Assembly: GCA_004154925.1 (NCBI GenBank)
Contig: QJNS01000105.1
Location: 124,001 to 188,000 of the forward strand
Source of the DNA: Monosporascus cannonballus
Lineage: Eukaryota > Ascomycota > Sordariomycetes > Xylariales
DNA: 64,000 nt
Direction of reading: 5' to 3'
A program made the position numbers and the translations under genes. How positions within the stretch are numbered: position 1 is the stretch's first letter; each line of letters begins with the position of its first letter. The notes beneath the pieces were generated by a model, which saw nothing but the letters and a program-made list of their open reading frames with translations, did not search any database and was not told the origin of the DNA. Shown here in pieces: positions 11,396 to 21,583 of this stretch.

Positions 11396-12305
11396 GAGCG
11401 TTGGGACGAGTAGTGAGGCTTAAGAGTAGCAGGGTAGAGAGGCAGGCGGGAAGGTGGGTAGGCAATGAGTATCAAAAGAGATGCCCTTTCACGTGGACTC
11501 GTAACATGTATATACAGGTTTAGGTAATCCCGAGCGATAAGATGGATTCGATGGCGTTCGGGTTATGCGGTTCAGGAAAAGGAATTGGGAAGGCTGGGTT
11601 CGCATGGGTTTGTATACTGAGTTTTTTAATATTGTTTAATGTAATGGTCCTTCCTGCATATCCGTGAGCCCTGCTCCTCATATCATGCCTCGTTCATATC
11701 GTGCTTTCGTCTTAGTTGTCCGTCTTATCCGTCGTCTATCCGTCATATCTCATAATATGAAAAGCTAATGCAAACGACCCAACCAATCCCAAATACAGGT
11801 TAGGAAAGCACTAATCGAAGTCCCATGACCTACACTCCGCCCAGGAAAAGATCAGACGGAATCGTAACAAGGAAAGCCCCCGCTAAGGAAATACTGTCAA
11901 AAAAACGTGGCACGACTGGGGATACATGAGAGTGTAAATGACGAGGGACACACCAATGAAACCATGAATGGCATGGATATGGTCGTCCAAGCTGACGATA
12001 TCTGTGCCTATTAAATTAAAGCCGAAACTACCCCCCGCAAGCCGCCCACAAGGCTGAGCGGAAAGATAGCGGGAGAACGACAGACATCCAATCTCCGAAA
12101 TCGGAGCCAACGATTGGCGAATGCGGCTGTAACGGTTGGTGGCGGCGGCTTTCTCCAAGCCACAGTCAACGCGGAACCCGGAAGCGAGGGTGTCGTGATT
12201 TACGGCTGCGGTACCATCAAAACCGAACCAGCAGAAGGAGCCCTTGGCAGACGTCCATCCTTATAGCCGGGCTGCGACGTCGGACCGGACCACGTGAGAG
12301 CCGCC
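11396..12305. other. Intergenic region downstream of DLT1
   Basis: This region lies between the DLT1 stop and the next minus-strand gene. A 91-codon minus-strand frame (11,883-12,158) has no recognisable domain and I do not call it a gene. Base composition is like the host block. Confidence 0.45.
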
Positions 12306-12845
12306 TCATTCCATCTGTCCACTGAACTTGGCCATGCTCTCATCGATGCTGCGCTGGGCCCTGGCTTGGTGAGCCGCGACTGTCTGCTGCGGAGAGGAGG
12401 CGGCGCGGAAGGGCAAGGCGGTAATTGGATCGCCGCCTTCGTTGGTCACGCGCAAAAACTCATGCACCTTTTGGGTGGACGAGGTTCCGACATCGCCTAT
12501 GGAATATGTGTGCTGTTCCTTAGGCTGCTGGTTGCTGTGGGAGGCGGTATCAGTTGGGCGACCTTGAACGTTTGGGGTATCTAGGTGGATGTGCCTTAGG
12601 GCTTTACGATAGGGGGTAGATGCGGGAGAAGAGCGTATCCGGAACGGAGACGGAAAGCGTGCGAGGGAAAGGGAGAAGGGGAAAGGGAGAAAGGGAAGGA
12701 TGGAAGAAGAGGTGACGGGGAGGAGGAAAGAGGAGGAGAAACCGAGAAGTGGCTTATGGTTTGGTGACAGGAGAACTTGAGGGCTCAGCCAGGAGGCGGC
12801 ATATGCAGAGAGACAAGTCAGAGGGAAGTGCGGAGTATGGGACAC
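12306..12845 (-). CDS. Small hypothetical protein, N-terminus uncertain
   Basis: The frame is 179 codons long. The last about 75 residues look like real protein: HTYSIGDVGTSSTQKVHEFL, TALPFRAASS and a charged end AQRSIDESMAKFSGQME. I do not recognise the family. The first half is suspect: 12,655-12,750 is an almost pure purine strand (poly-Leu/Pro/Ser/Phe on the coding side), which looks more like promoter or 5' UTR than coding sequence. The real start, or an upstream exon, probably lies nearer 12,600. It is the last plausible host gene before the gene-free transition. No damage is visible in the C-terminal part. Confidence 0.45.
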   Translation of the reverse strand: MSHTPHFPLTCLSAYAASWLSPQVLLSPNHKPLLGFSSSFLLPVTSSSILPFLPFPFSLSLARFPSPFRIRSSPASTPYRKALRHIHLDTPNVQGRPTDTASHSNQQPKEQHTYSIGDVGTSSTQKVHEFLRVTNEGGDPITALPFRAASSPQQTVAAHQARAQRSIDESMAKFSGQME

Positions 12846-14350
12846 ATGGAAGAAGGATCAAAAACATCGTCCAAGGGTTATGTCCATGGGATAGTCGGAA
12901 AGCGGAGCCGGCCGAAGACGACAAGATACGGGTCAAGCGCACAGTAGTCGCACTGCTCCTACTCCGTCATCCGTGGTGGGATTACGTACCCGTTGTAGGT
13001 CGGATTCTGAGAGGTATCGCTCATAGTGACACGAGGTACAAGAGATGACAAAGCGGGGGGTCGGTTTTATGTAAGTAACGTCTACCCTATTTGAACAAAC
13101 AAATGTATGGCCTAGTGGGAACAGTATATGAAAGTTAAGAAGGTCGCGTTGCGGTAAGAAGTCACTTCTAACACTAAGAGGAGGAATTCCTCAAGCTTTT
13201 ATGTCCAAGCTGTAGACCGCGTCCAAACAGCAGTCCACCTCCATCCTCGCCAGGCTATCAAGCCAAAAACTTGTAGTGGCAGGACCGTTCAGCACTCAAT
13301 ATGATCTGGGCCATATTCTTGGGATTATGAACTTACATGAGGGAATGATCACATCGGGTCGCGAACTAACCGATATTTAAATGTTGGCAGCGTACTACTG
13401 GTTTAATGCATCAATCGCACTGCCCTGGGTCAGCAGATTTAGCGCGTTCTCAGGTACCAGTGGGTCGCGCTAGTAACTGTCTTATACAAATTCAGTATAG
13501 CTAATACCGGGGTTCAGCAGAATGGCTCTATACTATCCCGATATGGAAAAGTGTGGTGGGATCAGTGACTAGGCTAGCCGACCACCCTTACTTGGCGTCC
13601 GGCGGAATAAAAACCATCCATGCCAGGTATCAGCAAGTGCAAGAAACTGGGCAACTGAAGGAAATCCGGTTGTCTAACAAGTGGAGAGATATTGCCCGAG
13701 GATGTTAGACTTACCCATCATACGTAGTATTGGAAGCGCTCCCAGCAGACTCCCACAGGCCCCACTCCCATTTAGATTCCCGAAGATGGACTGTCCAACG
13801 CCCATATTCATTATTGCAGTAGCGGCATACAAGCCTCATATCCATTGAAAATCCCCGGTTTGATCGCGTCGAGACGCATTACAATCTCGGAGAAGATACA
13901 TTACATGGCATATTACTGATGTCGACGTAGCTCATCACGCGACATAAATCCTCCAGACTTTAACCCCCTAAACTATTTGCGCTCAGACTACAGTAATCGC
14001 CTTTCTCACCCCCCCAAAAAGCTATCGCGATTTCCCCGATAATACTAACTTAGGACCGTAAAGAGGTGGGGATGTTGGGGAGTGGATTATGTAATACCGG
14101 GCGATAAAGGAAACTGACAGTCGGAGACCGTCATTATTAGACCGTCTCCAATACAATATCGTTCTCTACCATTATTGCTACAGGTGGGTTCGTAAAGACG
14201 TGAGTCTGCGAACGACTACTGTGTTCAGGGATTATTTCCGTTAGCGCTATTCAAGCGCCGTTTTTCTTCGACGGTAGGGGTACGATATTTCATGGATTTC
14301 CTTTTATGTTTGCATTGAATATATCAGGAAGCGATAGGTACTTATGCAAG
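12846..14350. other. Gene-poor transition sequence
   Basis: I see no coding frame with a recognisable domain. The base composition drifts from host-like to AT-richer. It contains the second copy of the 26-bp dispersed string (13,450-13,475). No tRNA or rRNA is seen. Confidence 0.5.
13450..13475 (+). repeat. Short dispersed repeat, copy 2
   Basis: This is the second copy of the 26-base string found at 6214-6239, sharing TCAGGTA, GGGTCGCGCTA and TA, with three mismatches. The two copies lie in different base-composition zones. Confidence 0.4.
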
Positions 14351-14578
14351 GTGGTTGACAAAAAAATTGTCATACTTCTAAAATACTCCAAGTTCAAATA
14401 TCAATAACCTATTAACAAGAGCAAGTGAAAATTAAGAAAAAAAAGTATTGCCATATTTTCCGAGAACCAAAGGTTATATTTCTGCCGTTTATGTGTTCGA
14501 AATACGTAGTTACGGTATAGTTATCTTTGCAAGTAGTGATAGGTCTTGTTAGAGTATGACAATTATTTTGTCAACCAC
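14351..14578. mobile_element. MITE-like element with 26-bp inverted ends
   Basis: The left end 14,351-14,376 starts GTGGTTGACAAAA and ends TTGTCATACT. The reverse complement of 14,553-14,578 matches it at 25 of 26 bases. The 228-bp span has no coding capacity and is AT-rich. The TGACAA..TTGTCA core resembles ends of small DNA transposons. No target-site duplication is evident, so it may be old or a simple inverted repeat. Confidence 0.5.
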
Positions 14579-14742
14579 AAAGGTAATAATCATCTGAGGG
14601 GAGGTGGCACTCTTGTTTTATTCGCTCACATTGGCCCAATCAGCTTCCCGCGGGTCTACAGTGGGCTCCAGCGCTAGTTGGCTTCCGTTTAGGCTAAGGA
14701 CCCGCTAAACAATTGTTGCGATTAACGTCTTATCAGCCCGTA

Positions 14743-14821
14743 GCAGACACACTCCCCTAGCAGATACACTCCCCTAACAAATACACTCCCTAGCTCATAC
14801 ACTCCCTCAGCAGATACACTC
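14743..14821 (+). repeat. Tandem repeat, about 16-17 bp unit
   Basis: There are about five imperfect copies of a unit like GCAGATACACTCCCCTA, differing by single bases and small gaps (CAGACACACTCCCCTAG, CAGATACACTCCCCTAA, CAAATACACTCCCTAG, CTCATACACTCCCT, CAGATACACTC). It is a non-coding minisatellite. Confidence 0.7.
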
Positions 14822-16868
14822 AACCTCTTGTGTATTATTCATTAGGCCCAGCAACTTGCTATTATTTTTGATCGTATAATACAGATATATACGTAAACTT
14901 ATTTATGGTAATATTATATTTACATAACAGCATTCGAAAGTCCCGTTTATGGTTGTGTTAACTAATGTTATAAATGCTGTTGTTATAGAACATATGTTGA
15001 AGTTATTGCCAAATCGAAGTTCTACTCAGTAGTGTGTATTGGGGACGGACCCTCCTACAATAAACCCCGATGGTCCGAGTGTAGAACCAATGGTAGGCTA
15101 CCATGGCGATGTGCTCCGAGAGATAAGATGCATTATGTATCAGCCCAATGCAGGGGCTTGTCACGTCTTTACCCCCGCCTTCCCATCAGCAAAGGATTGT
15201 GCTGTGTAGCTGTAAGTCCTGAGGAAACAGTTACGCAAAGAACTCCACACGTTCGTGATCAGCGGCCCCACTGTCGTTCCAATAACCTCCTGCCGCGGAA
15301 CGTCACCGCCAAGGCCAATATGGACGCCCCAGTACTAGCTACGTTATATATAATTGCATTGTCATTTAACACTCGGAGAGCTTTTCAGATGCAAAATGCC
15401 ACATTGAAGGGCAGCAAATGGATTTTTTTTTTCTTTTTTTTTTTTGACATGGAGAGATTTGAGGGCATTTGCCAAGGGTATCGATGATTCAGTAGATAAT
15501 ATTCCGGTCTCAATTTGCGAAAGTTGCAATACCCATATGCCATCAGAAGATGAAACGCCGATCAATGTAGCCACTGCACTCGGTTGAAAGAGCGCCATGG
15601 AATATATGAACCGGACGAATTAAAGTCACAAAGTAGCAACATGACATGACATAGGACTCAGAAGGGACACTGGTGGCCATGCAAACCATGCTTATTCCAG
15701 TATACAAGTCAAGGCAAGGCAGCGGAGGCAGTGATTGATAGCGTCACTCTCAATATTTTATGGAACAAATCGTTATTCGGAGAAAAGATAGAGAGCCAAC
15801 CACAAGGTTTCATATATGTAGCTTCTATCCTTTGATTGTTTTTTTATTTAGCCTTCTAGACGGATTAGCTGGGAAGCTTTGAAGTACAGAAATCGTCAAT
15901 TTGTTCCATATATCTATGTGTGAGTAACATTATCATATCTTTATCCACCAGGTTAAAAGGTATTAATATCCGGTCCTTTTTCTTGCCGGTATTTTATTAT
16001 AGGAATCCGTGCAGCCGGGAATACGTACAACAAGGTATGAGAGCAGTCTAGGGGAGGAACTGCTGCAAAATTTGGCAGTGACCAATGCGACCAGGCGGCA
16101 TGTCAAGGATTAATACAACCTAGCTGTCCTATATAGTGCGACCATCATGCTGCCCACCGAAGATCGCAAAATCTCCATCTACTCTTAGCGTTAGTGCTCG
16201 ATGGATACGCAGGGCATCGGAAGCACTTCATAGAATTGTTGACTGATCCCCAGCCGCGAAACTTAGTCCGCTGCAGGCGATATTCAGGTGCTTGGCATCG
16301 AATTTGCAACTAGGCAAAATAGCCCTGCCAGTTACAAATGTATAGCTTAATACCATAACGTCTTGAAATTTCTACCTGACATTTTGACTGTTAAGAGGTT
16401 TATAGGCTATTAATTATCGTAACCGCTATATCCAGATATATAGTTAAGTGAACTATACACGTATATAAAGGTTGGACGTTTGACCGTCCGCTAACAGTTG
16501 CAATTTATCCGCTGTCAGACCTACAACTCGCAGGGGTATTTTCGGTTCGTTACCTCTACTGCTCTACAAGTTTCTCTAAACAACTGATGTATATGCCCAT
16601 GCATTTTGCATGTAAAAATACCTCTATTGTCACAGTTAGGCTGATCGCGAGAAGAGGTTGCATAGAGTGTGGGAAGTGATAATTGTCTAACTAGAATTGA
16701 GCTCCCAAGGAGCGGTAGCTAGGAAGCTCTCTATATACTGTGGGAGTGCCGGAATAAGGTTCTTCCGGGTGCTGTGGAGCTTGATGACTAACACAGATAC
16801 CCCTATTCCACGACATCTATTTCCCACCATTGCCAAAGTACCTGCTTCATCTTATCCCATGTAACGAT
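14822..16868. other. Gene-free transition sequence
   Basis: I find no supported gene. A T-rich run lies at about 15,423-15,446. Short frames such as 15,032-15,487 lack any recognisable motif and are interrupted by homopolymer sequence. AT content rises to the right. Confidence 0.5.
16859..16868 (+). repeat. Target-site duplication, left copy
   Basis: The 10-bp string ATGTAACGAT directly abuts the left end of the MITE-like element. It is repeated exactly at 17,078-17,087. Confidence 0.8.
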
Positions 16869-17077
16869 AGGGTTTGCAATGGGTACCCAAATGGGTACCC
16901 ATCACTACCCACGACGTAAATTCACACGTCATAAAAGCTTAATACTTAGGGTTTCCTAGAAAGATTTATTATACAAGTATATCTGTATTGTTTACAGATG
17001 TTTATTATTTATTTATGATTGAAAATATCATCTGTGGGTAGTGATGGGTACTCATTTGAGTACCCATTGCAAACCCT
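16869..17077. mobile_element. 209-bp MITE-like element, 44-bp TIRs, 10-bp TSD
   Basis: The terminal inverted repeats are 16,869-16,912 and 17,034-17,077. Each begins AGGGTTTGCAATGGGTAC when read inward. They match at 42 of 44 bases, and both differences are C/T or G/A transitions, as RIP or cytosine deamination would give. The internal 121 bp is AT-rich and non-coding. The element is flanked by a perfect 10-bp direct repeat (ATGTAACGAT). Long TIRs with 9-10 bp duplications are characteristic of Mutator-like (MULE) transposons, so I infer a non-autonomous MULE derivative. No transposase is in the window. Confidence 0.85.
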
Positions 17078-17087
17078 ATGTAACGAT
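17078..17087 (+). repeat. Target-site duplication, right copy
   Basis: ATGTAACGAT abuts the right end of the 209-bp element and is identical to 16,859-16,868. Confidence 0.8.
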
Positions 17088-17989
17088 GCTAACATATTGA
17101 AGAAATCTTCAGAAACGACGTACCTTGCCTGTAATATCGGTATATACAGCTATCCCTTTATTTATAGTTATATATCATATTTCTTTTCCAAGCAAAATTT
17201 TATCCAAGCCCATACGTTTTCGACAAGGAAACTTACCACAATTGTTGTTGGTAATAATATTGCGTGATATTATTTCCCATACAAATTATATGGGAAGCTA
17301 CATCGTAACCCCGTATTTGGGATATAGTGGGCGGGTGGAGGTAACTAACTGAAAATACACCCTGCGAGCCGTGCTAACTTAGCTAGGACGTTGGCTTAGT
17401 TAGGACAGCTACTAATGGAGATTGCTTTTTTGCATCTCCGGTACAGCTTTCTCTCTGCTACAGCTGTTTTATGTGTTGCGTTTCCCGAAAGTTGCCCTCA
17501 CCAACCCCAGTCGCTTACCTAACCCATCATCGCTTTACCTCAGGCGCTACTCAGGAATTGCTCAGGTATTGCTCTGGATACCTCAGGGAGGTGATCAAAA
17601 TTGGTTTAGATAACGAGGCAGAGCTATGCAGGCCAGTGGGGTTCCGGAATGCGAAATACCAACTCTTTGCTGGGGCTGTGGCGTGCGACCATTTTCGGCC
17701 ACCTGGGTACAGAAAAGGGGCCCTTGGCAACTTATGAAGATCCGCCCAATTATTCTGAGCGTCCGCCCAGAAAAATTATAAAGTCCAGTTTCGGACCTTT
17801 TCAGTATGCCCGTTGGTTGCGTGGTAATTACGAGCTTTCCTCCCTTAACAATTGTTCCCGGTTTGAACTAGCTAGATTACGTATCGTTGTCCTTGTTGTT
17901 ATTTTAGCCGATTTACCCATATGCATTCTCTTTTTCAAATTTTCACCTATTATCCGATTTGACCTGCTTAAGTGGTAATCGCGCCGGAG
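17088..17989. other. Region upstream of the DUF3435 gene
   Basis: There is no recognisable gene. Overlapping plus-strand frames (17,422-17,978) lack motifs. If the DUF3435 gene is a Starship captain, the 5' edge of the element should fall here or slightly left, because captains sit close to that edge. I cannot see the edge itself. Confidence 0.4.
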
Positions 17990-19284
17990 ATGGGTAGGAA
18001 AAGGATAGCAGAAGATAGGAGGAGACATGCCGAGGAGAACGGCTTTAATGATGACGATACAGATGTCGACAATGACCCTGTTCCACGGGACGTCTTAGAT
18101 TACATCCTAAAGAGGTATGACGTCTAGATGGAAATGTGGTTCGAGTAAGTCGTCTATACAAACTTCCCTTAATTTCCGAATTGGGCCAACATTTCCAAGG
18201 TATCTAAAGATATACCCTAAAGTTATTCCGTTTAAATTAAAAACTTTGAAGTATTTCGCCAAGTTTATAGCCATATTTATCAAAGGCGTACTTAATCCTA
18301 ACGGAAAGCCCATTATTTAAATTATGCGGAATTACTTCCGGTGCTTTGTATTCGGTTGGAATATAAAAAATCTAAAGTCCCTAATTTCGAGGGATTATAC
18401 GGATTCCATTATTAATGTAGGTTTTTCGACAATACCGTACCATCATAGCTTACAAAACTGATTATGAAATAGTACATCTAGGGTCCGTTAAAGAAAAAAT
18501 TCGGCCTATTTACGGCCAAACGGCCAAAAACCTACCTTACCCTCGAAAACTATATGTATATAGAAAGGCAGCTTTGGCAGAGTAACTGGCATAAGTATAT
18601 TTACGAAACGTATCGGGTGTTTATTAGTACCAAGCTAAAGTGCCATATTTTCACGCCGGCAAGGTTGGGTGAAATTAATAAGGGATTAACTCGAAAAGGA
18701 ACAGGCAAAGGCCTGCGATATAAGGTCAGTGTTATGGTGGAATTCAGAAGCTTTAGCTAATAGCCGTAAGATACAGAAATCCTAGTCGTTCGGAAAGATA
18801 AAAAGCCGGAATTGCGATATAGTCTAAAGCGAGAATTTACGAAAGGAATGCATAATAAGGAACCGCAAAGGTAAGTTTAAGTATATGTATTTTGAAAGAT
18901 ATTACTTTGCTGTTAACAAGTTTGCTTAATATAGGCCAACTTATATCCTATATAAATATTTGCCTAATTAACTTTTTATTGTTAACCCAATGCTTTTTAT
19001 GCTTACGATCTTTCTCGCTACGGGAACATTCAAAAATTACCGTATTGTCGGAGAGGTTTTGGCCGTTAAACCACCATTAGATCAAAGGTACTAGGCCTTC
19101 GATTAGGCTGATTACGTCCTTGATCTGCCCGTTTTTCCAGAAGTATTAGTAAACGGGCCGACGGAAAAGATCCAAACGGGTCCTGTATTCAGTAATTAGC
19201 TGAAAGAGGTATCACTTAGAGCAGGTATGGAAATACCCGTGACAGTATATGGCATGCGTCGTGAGGCCCTGATCCAAATTACGA

Positions 19285-19336
19285 GTAAGATCCCTGTCCG
19301 TTTTTTGATGCCCGCAATTGGCTGATTTAAGTCCAG
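19285..19336 (+). other. Intron within the decayed DUF3435 gene
   Basis: This 52-nt segment starts GTAAGA, carries a GCTGATTT branch-like site and ends GTCCAG. Removing it joins ALIQIT to SNGYSKDKLIKFTAHTNQ, which is the expected order of the catalytic blocks. It indicates that the copy was a spliced, once-functional gene. Confidence 0.7.
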
Positions 19337-20000
19337 GTAATGGTTATTCAAAGGATAAATTGATAAAGTTTACCGCGCATACGAACCAGGCCACTTTTGC
19401 AAAAGATTATTTAAGCTTTATAACCTCTATAGATAGTTTAGCGAGTTTCCTGAAACTTCCTTTTCGAAGTGATTAAGCCGAGGATTTCCGTTCTAAGACC
19501 GTAAAAAGAAATCCTAAGTTTTTTTTGTTTTTGCCCGTAAAAACAAAAAACGAACTGAAATAAAGGGAGGATTATATCGCTATTACGAAAAAACTTAAAG
19601 ATTTTTTTTTCTAGATGGATGCTGCCGAAATACCAACTGTTATTTGTAAGTTAAAATTAAGGCGGAATAAGCTTTACGAACAAAGGCGCATGCTTGAAAT
19701 AAAAAAGTTAGATAAAGTTCGTCGTACCCAGAAGCGGATATACTTATCGGAGCGCGAAAGGACCTTCCATGTTAACCAGAACCATTCGCGATTCGATCGC
19801 CTTCGTTACATAATGCCAGAACGCGAACGACTTTCAAAAACGCTATTTTGTGTTGCTCCGCTGCGGAGCCTTAAAGGTATATCGGCTATTACGGATCTTG
19901 TTGCTCTTCTGAAAAACCTTTGCCGAATTGCCTACCAACCGTCCCTCCGGCCAATTAAAGGCAAATATCCGGTACCTAATTATGATATAAAGATTGAAGG

Positions 20001-20058
20001 GTAAAGATAAATTAGCAAGTCGAATTATGTTCCTAATACTAATAAATTATTAATCCAG
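20001..20058 (+). other. Second intron within the decayed DUF3435 gene
   Basis: This 58-nt segment starts GTAAAG, has a CTAAT branch-like site and ends AATCCAG. Removing it joins PVPNYDIKIEG to MRNLDGRWKY in frame and so links the recombinase half to the C2H2-like half. Confidence 0.65.
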
Positions 20059-21583
20059 GATGCGAAATCTTGACGGCAGATGGAAATATATCTTCGAATA
20101 TTCCATAGCCTATTATAAAGGGAATAACAGATTTATTAATTTTTGCTTCATATACAACCACCTAATAACGGGTCGAGCAATATGGGAAAGCCATTACCGT
20201 AAATATATCGACAGACGCGAATTACCGTTCCGCTGCGACTTCGTCAAATTTCGCCGGGCCGTCGCCTGCCCCGGAAAATGCATAACCTGCATGCATAACG
20301 AACGATTCCCTGCCAGCCGGCGACTGTACGGATTTAAGAAGCAAGTAAGCTGGGAGAAGCACATAAACAATTACTTCCGAATATTCGTGGAGAATCTCGG
20401 GGGGATGGATTTGCTTCCGTATCCCAACCCGGATTGTTCCGCAACGTACGATTCGGAGCAAAATTTATGGTATCATTTCCAGGATGCTCACAGTTATCCT
20501 CCGCAAAATGTCAAGATTAAGATTGTGAATAAAAGGGGCATTTTCGTATATTCGGAAAGCGGTGGTATTGCGAAAAAAAGGCGCCGTGTCGGGGTCGAGG
20601 TAGATAGCCTCGACGTGGCATTAACCGAAGGCTCGAAATTAAAGAGCGAACCTAATTTGTCCCCTTAAGTTTTTTTGGAGTCCGATCTTGTTAATCTGGG
20701 AGCAAAGTTCGACTTATTTTGCGTTAGTACGCTACTGTCGCCACTTTTCGATAACAAGGCTTTTCAGGATGAATACCTATTAGTTACGTCAATTTCCTCG
20801 CCTTTTAGCGCCGCTAATGCCGGGAACCCCAGCTGTAACAAACCTGCGCTACACCCATCCTGTTATTTTCCGACGTCCCTATGCCTTGATTTTGACGACA
20901 AGGACTCCGCCGGGAATAAACCGTATCAGATTAATGTTATTATATCGGCTTACGGCAATCGCGAAACTTCCCAGGCTACTTTTGGGGAGATATATGTCGG
21001 AAATCTTTCTAATACCTAAATAACGTCCTCCGAGCTGTCTAGCTTTACGGCTGTAACGTATGTAATTGCGGCATGCTATGACCAAAGTTCATGCCCAGGA
21101 AAGGAGATAGCCGAAAGTATACAAGCTTCGAAACGGCCCATTATAACAATAAAGATAATACATCCCGATCTGCGTAACGATACTGCGCCTTAGAAGCAAA
21201 TAAGGCCTAACGATCAGGGAACGGCAAGCAGGCTTACTGCAATCGATAAGGAGAAGAACATATGGGAAGCCGAAGCGTTTTTTGCGAAGTGGCAGCAACG
21301 AAGAAAAGTTATGTACCTTGTAAAATGGAAGGGCTTTTTTAACGAGGACAACATATGGGAGATACTAGCCGATATAAGCGCCGAACTTGTTAACGAATTT
21401 AATAAGGCCTACCGGGATTACGGAAGGAACCATTTAGGCGTGGAATTACTTAACAAGCGGAGATGTCGCGGGAAGGTCAAGTATTATATAAGATGAAAAG
21501 GCCGTCCCGACAGTGAAAACTCTTAGAAAAAGGAATCGACCATAAGCCGGCGGCGCATCATGGAATTTAAGGCAACAAGATAA

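Larger units (their letters stand above)
17990..21583 (+). pseudogene. DUF3435 tyrosine recombinase (Starship captain-like), RIP-decayed, with C2H2-like and tandem chromodomains
   Basis: A likely N-terminus MGRKRIAEDRRRHAEENG starts at 17,990 and soon meets a stop. DUF3435 core blocks follow: TLENYMYIERQLWQSNWHKY (18,539-), KLKCHIFTPARLGEI, PELRYSLKREFTKGMHNKE, VTVYGMRREALIQIT, and FTAHTNQATFAKDYLS. In tyrosine-recombinase terms these carry the box I Arg (18,662-18,664), an H-x-x-R box whose His is now Tyr (19,248-19,250), and the nucleophile Tyr (19,408-19,410). Introns at 19,285-19,336 and 20,001-20,058 restore one frame. That frame then continues through a C2H2-like block (CPGKCITC .. WEKH .. 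HFQDAH, about 20,265-20,490) and two chromodomains (MYLVKWKGFFNEDNIWE at 21,311; RGKVKYYIR*KGRPDSENS* at about 21,475), with stops at 20,666, 21,017, 21,191, 21,494 and 21,524. Two of these replace the signature chromodomain Trp. The recombinase cannot be active. The identity is strong; the extent of the single gene is inferred from frame and order. Confidence 0.8.

Noticed and set aside
11883..12158. 91-codon minus-strand frame
   Set aside because: No recognisable domain. Stands between two better genes with no sign of splice sites joining it to either.
17422..17978. Overlapping plus-strand frames left of the captain
   Set aside because: They lack motifs, and the reading of each changes composition abruptly. 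More likely they are chance frames near the element edge.
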